Assembly (NCBI GenBank): GCA_017408325.1
Contig: JAFQUW010000087.1
Coordinates: 1-7,662, forward strand
Direction of reading: 5' to 3'
Origin: Clostridia bacterium
GTDB lineage: Bacteria > Bacillota > Clostridia > Oscillospirales > SIG627
DNA: 7,662 nucleotides
How positions within the stretch are numbered: position 1 is the stretch's first letter; the number at the start of each line of letters is the position of its first letter. The translations under genes were made by a program, and so were the position numbers. Below the pieces are notes generated by a model. That model worked only from the letters and a program-made list of their open reading frames with translations, did no database searches and had not been told where the DNA came from. Positions 1 through 6,188 of this stretch are shown here, piece after piece.

Positions 1-12
1 ATCCGTGCAAAC

Positions 13-23
13 TGTGCTATAAA
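13..23 (+). promoter_or_regulatory. Probable extended -10 promoter of the first phosphoesterase gene
   Basis: TATAAA at 18-23 is preceded by TGTGC at 13-17, giving a TGnTATAAA extended -10. The -35 position would lie just outside the window. The call is helped by comparison: the paralogue at 2245 has the same TGTGC followed by AATAAT (2172-2182) at a similar distance from its start codon (about 60 to 70 bases). Only the -10 half is visible, so this is tentative. Confidence 0.4.
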
Positions 24-76
24 TAGATTCCCCTCTTTGTTATACCGAAAAAACCAAAAACAGGTGGATTGAACCG

Positions 77-1963
77 ATGAAAAACAAAAAAACGTGGATC
101 TTACTTGCCGGTATTGCCCTCATTTTGATCGCAGGCACGTTGCTTGCCGTTTTCCTGCCCCCTTTCCTTTCGGAGCAGGCGAATGAAAAGGCGAAAAAAG
201 AGGCAGAGGAAGCCTTTTCCCTCACCGGCGGTTTGGATTACCCCGACGCGCTCTTTGCCTCAGGCAACAAGGCGGTGGCTCTTCAAAACGGAACCGTCCT
301 CGGCGTCTTTGACAGCGCCGACGACGCGGCAAAAGCCCTGTTGGACAACCCCGAAACCTCTCGCGACGAATCCGTCGGCTATACGACGAAGGCCGTCGGT
401 GAGAACGAAGCCCTCTCCTACCTGATCCCTGCCCTTCCGAGTGCCCCCGACAAAGACACCGTGGGCGCAAAATTCACCTTTGACGACGCGGTCGAGGCGA
501 CGCGCGGATTTGACGCCGCCCCCGTCACGTACGAAGCGTGGATCCGCGTTCCTACCGAGGGCGTCTGCGGCGGCATCATCATCGGCAACTACGGCGGAGG
601 TGTTTTCCCCTGCTTCTGCCTGGAGATCTTTGACGGCGGCGTTCCCCGTATCTACGTCTCTTACGCCGAAAACAATTCTTCCACGGCGACCTTCTCGAAC
701 GTCAACGTCCGCACGGGTGAATGGCTCCATCTTGCCGTCGTCAACGACGTCGAAGCAAACGAGGCGCGCTGCTACGTCGACGGCGAGCTGAAGGAGACCC
801 GCGCCGCCATCCGCGAGATCGAAAAAAGCGTCCCTGCAAAAATCGGCGGTGACAACCGTCAGGACAACAAGAAGGCTTTCAAGGGCGAGATCCACTCGGT
901 CGCCGTCTACGACAGCGTCCGCACCGTGTTCGAGATCCAAGACGATATGAAGACCTGCGGCACCGACGGACTTCTCGCCGCGTGGAACCTGTCCTACGTT
1001 CCAAAAAGCCGCGTGATCGCCGACGCAAGTGCAAACGGCTTCAACCTTTCCTGGCCGCAGATCTGGTTTCAAGAAAAGGAGCCCGTCCCCGATTACGATT
1101 ATTCCTTTGCCATCATCGGCGACACCCAGCTCTCCAACGTCTTCGACGGCGAAGCCTTCCTCGGTCTCTTTGACTGGATCGTGGAAAACCGCGAGGAAAA
1201 GAAGATCGCCTACACGATCGGTCTCGGCGACATCACCGACGTCAACCGTCCCGACGAATGGGACCGCGCCATTCAGGGCTACGGCAAGCTGGACGCGGCT
1301 GATATGCCCTATACCGCCCTGCGCGGAAACCACGACAGGCAAGATCTCTTCAACCAGACCTTTGACAAAGACGCGTACACCTCGCATCTCTACGGAAGTT
1401 ACGGCGACACGCTTGCCAACACCTACCGCAAGATCAACGTTCAAGGCAATCTATACCTCATCATCACCCTCGACTTCGGCGCACGCGACGACGTCTTGGA
1501 ATGGGCAAGCGAAATCATTGAGAAAAACCCCGACTACAACGTCATCGTCGCAACCCACGCCTACCTCTACCCCGACGGAACGACGATCGATCAGGATGAT
1601 TCCTACGCGCCGACGAACACCGACCCGAAAAACAACAACGGCGACGACATCTGGGAAAAACTCGTCCGACGCCACGAGAACATCTCCCTCGTCCTCTGCG
1701 GACACGAATCTGATCCCTATATCGTCTGCACGCAGACGAAGGGCGACCACGGCAACACCGTGACCCAGATCATGAGCGACCACTCCTACGTCGACTCCGG
1801 TCAACACTACGCCGGCTTTGACACCGCGGCGATCGTGACGATGCTCTACTTCTCCGAGGACGGCACGAAGGTCGACGTCGAGTGCTACTCGACCAACTAC
1901 GACATGTACTACCGCGCGGAAAACCAGTTCTCCTTCACGCTCGACACCGTCGACAAGGAATAA
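77..1963 (+). CDS. Membrane-anchored LamG-like / calcineurin-like metallophosphoesterase (MPE1)
   Basis: A 628-residue predicted cell-surface phosphoesterase; the substrate is unknown. Residues about 6-29 form one hydrophobic segment after a lysine-rich start, with no lipobox, so it is read as an uncleaved signal anchor; a charged, helix-prone stretch follows (31-47). Residues about 145-300 resemble a LamG/concanavalin-like jelly roll (TYEAWIRVP at 151-159, GEWLHLAVVND from 214, CYVDGEL). Residues about 343-570 carry metallophosphoesterase motifs: GDTQ (348-351), GLGDITD (382-388), GNHD (417-420), THAY with H494, and GHE (542-544). The first motif has Gln where the family usually has His (GDxH), and the last is GHES rather than GHxH, so one or two usual metal ligands are missing. 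Residues 50-140 match nothing I recognise but are shared with the paralogue at 2245-4149 (roughly 60 percent identical by eye). The start is set by AGGTGGA at 62-68, eight bases before ATG. A terminator follows directly, so it is probably monocistronic. The family is clear; activity is inferred. Confidence 0.85.
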   Translation: MKNKKTWILLAGIALILIAGTLLAVFLPPFLSEQANEKAKKEAEEAFSLTGGLDYPDALFASGNKAVALQNGTVLGVFDSADDAAKALLDNPETSRDESVGYTTKAVGENEALSYLIPALPSAPDKDTVGAKFTFDDAVEATRGFDAAPVTYEAWIRVPTEGVCGGIIIGNYGGGVFPCFCLEIFDGGVPRIYVSYAENNSSTATFSNVNVRTGEWLHLAVVNDVEANEARCYVDGELKETRAAIREIEKSVPAKIGGDNRQDNKKAFKGEIHSVAVYDSVRTVFEIQDDMKTCGTDGLLAAWNLSYVPKSRVIADASANGFNLSWPQIWFQEKEPVPDYDYSFAIIGDTQLSNVFDGEAFLGLFDWIVENREEKKIAYTIGLGDITDVNRPDEWDRAIQGYGKLDAADMPYTALRGNHDRQDLFNQTFDKDAYTSHLYGSYGDTLANTYRKINVQGNLYLIITLDFGARDDVLEWASEIIEKNPDYNVIVATHAYLYPDGTTIDQDDSYAPTNTDPKNNNGDDIWEKLVRRHENISLVLCGHESDPYIVCTQTKGDHGNTVTQIMSDHSYVDSGQHYAGFDTAAIVTMLYFSEDGTKVDVECYSTNYDMYYRAENQFSFTLDTVDKE

Positions 1964-1973
1964 CACTGGCACC

Positions 1974-2006
1974 AAAAAAGACCGTCCGAACAGGACGGTC
2001 TTTTTT
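1974..2006 (+). terminator. Intrinsic terminator of MPE1 (copy 1)
   Basis: GACCGTCC (1980-1987) and GGACGGTC (1993-2000) form an 8-bp GC-rich stem with loop GAACA. It is flanked by six A (1974-1979) and six T (2001-2006), so it can work on both strands. It lies 10 bases after the MPE1 stop. The identical 33-base sequence recurs at 6038-6070. Confidence 0.9.
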
Positions 2007-2017
2007 CGTTTGATACG

Positions 2018-2124
2018 TCAGACTTCCACGCCAAAAAGCGCCTTGGCAGCGACGCCGACGGCAAAGGACAAAACGGCGACACCCACAAAGATGCCCGCCA
2101 TCTCAAAAAAGCGCGAGAAGAAGG
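2018..2124 (-). pseudogene. Remnant 3' end of a VIT1/ferritin-like membrane protein gene
   Basis: Read on the minus strand, this stretch encodes the last 35 or so residues of the protein made intact from 6082-6960, ending in GVEV and a TGA stop at 2018-2020. Only two residue changes are visible in the tail (Ser to Phe in the AGIS stretch, Leu to Phe before GVEV). Nothing of the rest of the gene is present: homology ends at 2124 and there is no start, so it cannot make the protein. It is a duplication scar rather than a decayed full gene. The good conservation points to a fairly recent event or to gene conversion with the intact copy. Confidence 0.85.
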
Positions 2125-2153
2125 TTTTTGCACCGTTTTTTTAAGAAAAGCAA

Positions 2154-2182
2154 TTGCAATTCTCAAAAAAATGTGCAATAAT
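2154..2182 (+). promoter_or_regulatory. Probable sigma-70-type promoter of the second phosphoesterase gene
   Basis: TTGCAA (2154-2159, 4 of 6 to consensus), a 17-base spacer and AATAAT (2177-2182, 5 of 6). TGTGC just before the -10 is shared with the MPE1 promoter. The -10 ends 62 bases before the MPE2 ATG. The rest of the gap between 2125 and 2244 shows nothing else I recognise. Confidence 0.55.
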
Positions 2183-2244
2183 ATTTTGATCACTTGTAAG
2201 CGAGTGTTCGATGAAACGAATCAAACGAAAGCCGAGGTTCCGCT

Positions 2245-4149
2245 ATGAAACAGCCGAGCAAAAAACTGTTCGTCACCTTTGCCGTCGTCGCCTTTGTGCT
2301 TGCGGCGGTCATCGTCGTCGTCACACTGCTTCCCATCCTCCGCGAAAACGCGCGCGTCGGCGCACTGCAATCGGCCGAGGAGACCCTCGCCCTGTATCGG
2401 GAAAACGAGGGAGAGGTGCTCTCCGAATGGACGCTGTGCAAGGCCGGATCCGGAGTCGTTGCCATCAGCGGCGAAAAAGCAATCGACGTGTTTGATGACG
2501 CCCTCGCTGCCGCCCGCGCCCTCTTGGATGACCCCGATACCGAAGCGGACGAATCCGTCGGTTTTTCCACCTCTGCCGCCGAGGGACAGGACGCCCTTTC
2601 CTTCCTCATCCCCGCTCTCCCGAGCGCACCCGATGAAGAGACCGTCGGTGCCACCTTCTCCATCTCGGACGAATGTCGTTTGAGCCGCGGCTTTGAGACG
2701 ACTCCCGCCACTTACGAGGCGTGGATCCGCGTCCCCAAAGATTCCAACCGAAGCGGACTCATCGTCGGCAACTACGGCGGAGACATCTTCCCCTGCTTCG
2801 GCTTTGAAATCTACGATCAGGGCGCTCCCAGACTGTACTTCAACGAAAGCGAGCCCGGTTATTTCGACGCCATCTTCCGCAAGGTGGACGTTCGCACCGG
2901 TGAATGGCTGCACCTCGCCATCGTCAACGACGTCGAACAAAACGTCGCCTCCTGCTACGTCAACGGTGAGCTGAAGGAAACGGCCCCCGCCGTCAAGTCC
3001 TTTGAGATGGAAAAACCGATCGCCCTCGCCGGAGATTTTCGCAAACACAACGCCCGTGCCTTCTGCGGCGAGTTGCATTCGGTCGCCGTCTATGAAAAGG
3101 CGCGAGGCGCCGAAGAGATCCGCGGCGACGCGAAGGCGTACGCATCCGAGGGACTCACAGCCGCGTGGGACTTCACGCCCCTCGTCGACGGATGTACCGT
3201 CTTAGCCGATCTCAGCAAGAACGGCTACGTCGCGACCTATCAACCCGCCTGGCTGGAAGATCGCGCACCCGTGGAGGACTACGACTTTTCCATCGCCGTC
3301 ATCGGCGATACGCAGATGCTCAACGTCTATCAGCCGCAGAACTTCCCCAAGCTCTACGACTGGATCGTCGAACACAAAAAAACGCATAAGATCAAATACG
3401 TTCTCGGCCTCGGCGACATCACCGACGTGGACCGAGACGACGAATGGCAACGCGCCGTGGAAGGATACGCAAAGCTCGACGAGGCCGGCATTCCCTACGC
3501 CGTCAACATCGGAAACCACGATTCCTCACTGAAGTTCAACCGCGCCTTTGAAACGGGTCCCTACAGCTACAGTTTCGACGACAGCTACGGCTACACCTTG
3601 GCAAACACGTACCGCACGGTGGTGATCGGCGGCAACAAATACCTGATCTTAACGCTCGATTTCGGAGCGCGGGACGACGTGCTGAACTGGGCAAGCGAGA
3701 TCATCGAAGAACACGCGGACCACAACGTCATTCTCACCACCCACGCCTACCTCTATCCCGACGGAACGACCATCGACAAAAACGATCCCTACGCCCCGAC
3801 AAACACGAATCCGGCAAACAACAACGGCGACGACATCTGGGAGAAGCTCGTGAAAAAGCACGAGAACATCGTCCTCGTCCTCTCGGGACACGAATCCTGG
3901 CTCAAAGCCGTCTGCACGCAGACGAAGGGCGAAGCGGGCAACACCGTCACACAGATCCTCACGGACCACCAGGAGCTCGACCGAGACCTGCACCTGTCCG
4001 GCCGTGACGCGGCGGGAATCGTCACGATGCTCTACTTCTCCGAGAACGGCACACGCATGACCGTCGACTGCTACTCCACCGTGCTCGAAATGCACTTCCT
4101 GGAAGAAAACCGCTACACCGTCACCCTCGACGTGGTCGACGCAGAATAA
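2245..4149 (+). CDS. Membrane-anchored LamG-like / calcineurin-like metallophosphoesterase (MPE2)
   Basis: A 634-residue paralogue of MPE1 with the same layout: lysine-containing N-terminus, hydrophobic anchor at about 8-31, an unrecognised conserved region, a LamG-like jelly roll from about 150 (ATYEAWIRVP, then GEWLHLAIVND), and a phosphoesterase domain at about 349-576. Motifs are GDTQ (354-357), GLGDITD (388-394), GNHD (423-426), H500 in THAY, and GHE (548-550). The Gln in motif 1 and GHES in place of GHxH are the same as in MPE1, so they are family traits, not damage. The C-terminal third is the best conserved between the two (for example LDFGARDDVL, WASEIIE, HAYLYPDGTTID). The start is supported by GAGG at 2234-2237, seven bases before ATG, and by a promoter at 2154-2182. 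Downstream, the expected terminator is displaced by the zinc-ribbon nuclease cassette: only the first bases of the original junction (to 4164) follow the stop. Probably surface-located; substrate unknown. Confidence 0.85.
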   Translation: MKQPSKKLFVTFAVVAFVLAAVIVVVTLLPILRENARVGALQSAEETLALYRENEGEVLSEWTLCKAGSGVVAISGEKAIDVFDDALAAARALLDDPDTEADESVGFSTSAAEGQDALSFLIPALPSAPDEETVGATFSISDECRLSRGFETTPATYEAWIRVPKDSNRSGLIVGNYGGDIFPCFGFEIYDQGAPRLYFNESEPGYFDAIFRKVDVRTGEWLHLAIVNDVEQNVASCYVNGELKETAPAVKSFEMEKPIALAGDFRKHNARAFCGELHSVAVYEKARGAEEIRGDAKAYASEGLTAAWDFTPLVDGCTVLADLSKNGYVATYQPAWLEDRAPVEDYDFSIAVIGDTQMLNVYQPQNFPKLYDWIVEHKKTHKIKYVLGLGDITDVDRDDEWQRAVEGYAKLDEAGIPYAVNIGNHDSSLKFNRAFETGPYSYSFDDSYGYTLANTYRTVVIGGNKYLILTLDFGARDDVLNWASEIIEEHADHNVILTTHAYLYPDGTTIDKNDPYAPTNTNPANNNGDDIWEKLVKKHENIVLVLSGHESWLKAVCTQTKGEAGNTVTQILTDHQELDRDLHLSGRDAAGIVTMLYFSENGTRMTVDCYSTVLEMHFLEENRYTVTLDVVDAE

Positions 4150-4164
4150 AGACACGAAAAAAGA
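4145..4164 (+). repeat. 20-nt direct repeat at the left edge of the nuclease cassette
   Basis: AATAAAGACACGAAAAAAGA at 4145-4164 is identical to 6026-6045. It overlaps the MPE2 stop codon (4147-4149). The matching copy overlaps the nuclease gene's stop codon. Bases just outside differ (G against T on the left, A against C on the right), so the exact repeat is 20 bases. Confidence 0.9.
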
Positions 4165-4172
4165 AGCACGAA

Positions 4173-4207
4173 AAACGGAGACACTTCGCTAAGAAGTGTC
4201 TCCGTTT
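4173..4207 (+). terminator. Strong hairpin after MPE2, possible terminator
   Basis: ACGGAGACACTT (4175-4186) pairs perfectly with AAGTGTCTCCGT (4194-4205) around the loop CGCTAAG; two further A-T pairs extend it to 4173-4207. The T tract is poor (TTTCAG, then scattered T runs from about 4217), so termination may be incomplete. It lies within the putative cassette and may serve as the terminator of MPE2 since the insertion, or be a cassette end structure. Confidence 0.5.
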
Positions 4208-4257
4208 CAGCAAATCTCTTTTTGACGTTTTCAATCTTTTGTCTTTTTCTTCAAAAA

Positions 4258-4287
4258 TTTACAATAAACCAAAATTTGTTTTACTGT
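4258..4287 (+). promoter_or_regulatory. Candidate promoter of the zinc-ribbon nuclease gene
   Basis: TTTACA (4258-4263), an 18-base spacer and TACTGT (4282-4287, weak) lie in an AT-rich stretch 37 bases before the start codon. The -10 is poor, so this is one of several possible choices. The T-rich region 4208-4257 shows nothing else. Confidence 0.3.
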
Positions 4288-4323
4288 AAAAAGTTTTAAA
4301 GGATCGACCAGAAAGACTACATT

Positions 4324-6027
4324 ATGAAACGCGGAACTCCTCTTGCAATCGCAAGACCCGACTTGCTCAAAGAATGGGATTACGAAAAAAATTCCGCCTC
4401 CGGCTTATTTCCTGACAAAATACCGCGCGCCTATAACTATAAGTGCGCGTGGGTATGCTCTGCTTGCGGTCACAAATGGGACGCTGCGCCCAACCACAGA
4501 ACAACAGGAAAACAACCAACCGGGTGTCCGGAATGCGCAAAAAGAAAACGCGGAGCAAAAAGAACAAAACTCGCTTCGGAAAAGAATAATTTCGCCCAAA
4601 ACTATCCCGAACTTGCAAAAGACTGGCATCCCTCAAAAAACGCCCTTTTAAAACCGGAAGATGTTTCAAGTTTTTCCAACAAAAAAGTGTGGTGGCAATG
4701 CTCCTATTGTCACAAAGAGTGGCTTGCCACCGTTAATCATCGCACAGGAAGAGGCGACGGCTGTCCGCATTGCTCCAAGACAGGAACCTCTTTTGCGGAA
4801 CAAGCAGTTTATTATTATGTGCTTCTCGCATTCCCCGATGCCAAAAGCCGAGAACAAATTGATTCTTTAGAGTTTGATGTCTATATCCCTTCCGAAAAAG
4901 TGGCCATTGAGTATGATGGATATTACTACCACAAAAATAAACAGTCTCGCGAAACTGCAAAAAACTCACTTTGCAAAAAAAGGGGGATCACGCTCTACCG
5001 TCTGCGCGAAAAAGGTTTGCCGAAGCTCACCGATTGTATTTGTATCCCGTGTGATTCGCGCAACCTCTCCCCTGCCATCCAAGTCCTCTTTGAATATCTT
5101 TCAAAAAACTCTCTTCTCACAATTGACGTAGATACAGATCGAGCGAAAATTACAGAGAAGTTCCGTTCAGTCTTCTCGGAAAACAGCATCACTAAAAAAG
5201 CACCTCACCTGCTTTCGGAATGGCATTCAACCAAAAACGGGGATCTTTCTCCAGACTCCTTACCCCTTGGATCGGATGTGAAAGTTTTTTGGAAGTGCAA
5301 CACGTGCGGTTATGAATGGAAAGCTTCGGTCAGCCACCGAGCAAACGGAAGAAATTGTCCCGCGTGTTCCCGCCATATTTGCGTCACCGGAATCAATGAT
5401 TTGCAAACCCTTGACCCTGAAATTGCCGCCTCTTGGAACTACGAGAAAAATTCACCGATACTACCCAGTCAAGTAGCTGTGCAAAGTAACAAAAAATACT
5501 GGTGGAAATGTGAAAACGGACACATGTGGCACGCTACAGTTGCGGGACGAAGAATAAACGGAAAACTTGTCGGTTGTCCTTATTGTTCCAATTATCTTGT
5601 CTTGCCCGGCTACAACGATCTAAAAACAAGGATGCCCAAAATAGCGGCAGAATGGCACCCGACCAAAAACGGCAAGAAGACTCCCGAAAATATTGTGTTT
5701 GGGACAAATCAAAAATACTGGTGGAAATGTTCCGCTTGCGGCGGCGAATGGGAAGCCAGCGTTGCAAGCCGTATCTCAGGGTGCGGATGTCGCTTTTGCA
5801 AGGGGAAATATGTTTTGTCCGGTTTCAATGATTTGGAAACCACTCATCCGGAACTATCAAAGCAATGGCATCCAACAAAAAACGATGCTTTAACACCAAA
5901 AGAAGTTCGATATGGATCAAACAAAAAAGTTTGGTGGAAATGTTCTCATTGCGGATGGGAATGGGAAGCGATAATCAAAGTCCGCGCGCGAGGCTCTCTG
6001 TGTCCCCAGTGTAGAAAGACGCCGTAA
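4324..6027 (+). CDS. Six-zinc-ribbon protein with an embedded Vsr/DUF559-like endonuclease domain
   Basis: A 567-residue predicted DNA-binding nuclease. Six repeats of the DUF4379-type zinc ribbon are visible, each with a 'PEL..EWHPTKN' lead, a WWKC box and a C-terminal CPxC. Zinc ligands by repeat: C45/C48/C68/C71; C126/C129/C147/C150; C325/C328/C345/C348; C396 (CENGH, second Cys lost, H400 a possible ligand)/C418/C421; C469/C472/C489/C492; C540/C543/C560/C563. Between repeats 2 and 3, residues about 155-265 form a PD-(D/E)XK-like domain: E159 in SFAEQ, D185 in LEFDVYIP, and E196-Y-D198-G followed by H203 in IEYDGYYYH, then GITLYRLRE. This pattern is typical of the Vsr/DUF559 nuclease group. 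The ribosome binding site is weak (AGAAAG, 4310-4315, eight bases before ATG). It is a lone gene, convergent to the VIT1 gene and ending on the MPE2 terminator. Codons are more AT-rich than in its neighbours and it sits between 20-nt direct repeats, which suggests transfer. Homing-type, defence or repair roles are all open; cleavage activity is inferred from motifs. Confidence 0.85.
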   Translation: MKRGTPLAIARPDLLKEWDYEKNSASGLFPDKIPRAYNYKCAWVCSACGHKWDAAPNHRTTGKQPTGCPECAKRKRGAKRTKLASEKNNFAQNYPELAKDWHPSKNALLKPEDVSSFSNKKVWWQCSYCHKEWLATVNHRTGRGDGCPHCSKTGTSFAEQAVYYYVLLAFPDAKSREQIDSLEFDVYIPSEKVAIEYDGYYYHKNKQSRETAKNSLCKKRGITLYRLREKGLPKLTDCICIPCDSRNLSPAIQVLFEYLSKNSLLTIDVDTDRAKITEKFRSVFSENSITKKAPHLLSEWHSTKNGDLSPDSLPLGSDVKVFWKCNTCGYEWKASVSHRANGRNCPACSRHICVTGINDLQTLDPEIAASWNYEKNSPILPSQVAVQSNKKYWWKCENGHMWHATVAGRRINGKLVGCPYCSNYLVLPGYNDLKTRMPKIAAEWHPTKNGKKTPENIVFGTNQKYWWKCSACGGEWEASVASRISGCGCRFCKGKYVLSGFNDLETTHPELSKQWHPTKNDALTPKEVRYGSNKKVWWKCSHCGWEWEAIIKVRARGSLCPQCRKTP

Positions 6028-6045
6028 TAAAGACACGAAAAAAGA
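6026..6045 (+). repeat. 20-nt direct repeat at the right edge of the nuclease cassette
   Basis: Exact copy of 4145-4164. It begins inside the nuclease gene's TAA stop (6025-6027) and runs into the A tract of the following terminator, so the coding sequence ends exactly at the cassette edge. Confidence 0.9.
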
Positions 6046-6070
6046 CCGTCCGAACAGGACGGTCTTTTTT
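6038..6070. terminator. Bidirectional intrinsic terminator (copy 2)
   Basis: Six A, GACCGTCC (6044-6051), loop GAACA, GGACGGTC (6057-6064), six T. It sits between two convergent genes (stops at 6027 and 6082) and can end transcripts from both sides. It is identical to 1974-2006 and is probably the original terminator of MPE2, now used by the nuclease gene. Confidence 0.9.
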
Positions 6071-6188
6071 CGTTTGATACGTCAGACTTCCACGCCGAGC
6101 AGAGCCTTGGCGGCAACGCCGACGGCAAAGGACAAAACGGCGACACCCACGGAGATGCCCGCCATCTCAAAAAAGCGCGAGAAGAAGG
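6038..6188. repeat. 151-bp direct repeat, copy 2 (terminator plus VIT1 gene 3' end)
   Basis: Partner of 1974-2124. Here the VIT1 part is the genuine 3' end of the intact gene, so this is the source copy and the one at 1974-2124 is the derived fragment. Confidence 0.9.

Larger units (their letters stand above)
1974..2124. repeat. 151-bp direct repeat, copy 1 (terminator plus VIT1 gene tail)
   Basis: This segment aligns without gaps to 6038-6188. By hand I count 8 mismatches in 151 bases; the first 44 bases are identical. The similarity stops abruptly after AAGG at 2121-2124. It contains the bidirectional terminator and the last 107 bases of a VIT1-type gene. The two copies are in direct orientation 4,064 bp apart and bracket MPE2 and the zinc-ribbon nuclease gene. 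Confidence 0.9.
4165..6045 (+). mobile_element. Putative inserted cassette carrying the zinc-ribbon nuclease gene
   Basis: 1,881 bp lie between two exact 20-nt direct repeats. The segment contains one gene (4324-6027), a 5' hairpin and an AT-rich promoter region. Its GC content is visibly lower than that of the phosphoesterase, VIT1 and hydrogenase genes around it. Removing it joins the MPE2 stop to AAAAAAGACCGTCC, the same terminator that follows MPE1, so the empty site can be reconstructed. No transposase, integrase or terminal inverted repeats are seen. The gene's own nuclease domain could drive insertion in a homing-like manner, but that is inference. Equally possible is a chance recombination event with a long target duplication. 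The insert could be placed anywhere within the repeat, so the boundaries are uncertain by up to 20 bases. Confidence 0.55.

Noticed and set aside
260..1444. Long open frame of 394 codons on the minus strand inside MPE1 (and similar long minus-strand frames in MPE2).
   Set aside because: It is antisense to a clearly conserved protein, has no ribosome binding site or recognisable domain, and the same kind of frame recurs in the paralogue because of GC-rich third positions. Read as a shadow.
4324..6027. CRISPR-like or tandem DNA repeats in the zinc-ribbon gene.
   Set aside because: The periodicity is at the protein level (six zinc ribbons); DNA copies are diverged and there are no spacer-like units.
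4165..6045. IS200/IS605-type element, suggested by the hairpin near the left edge.
   Set aside because: There is no Y1 transposase or TnpB-like protein (no RuvC motifs), no matching hairpin at the right edge, and IS605 elements do not make 20-nt direct repeats.
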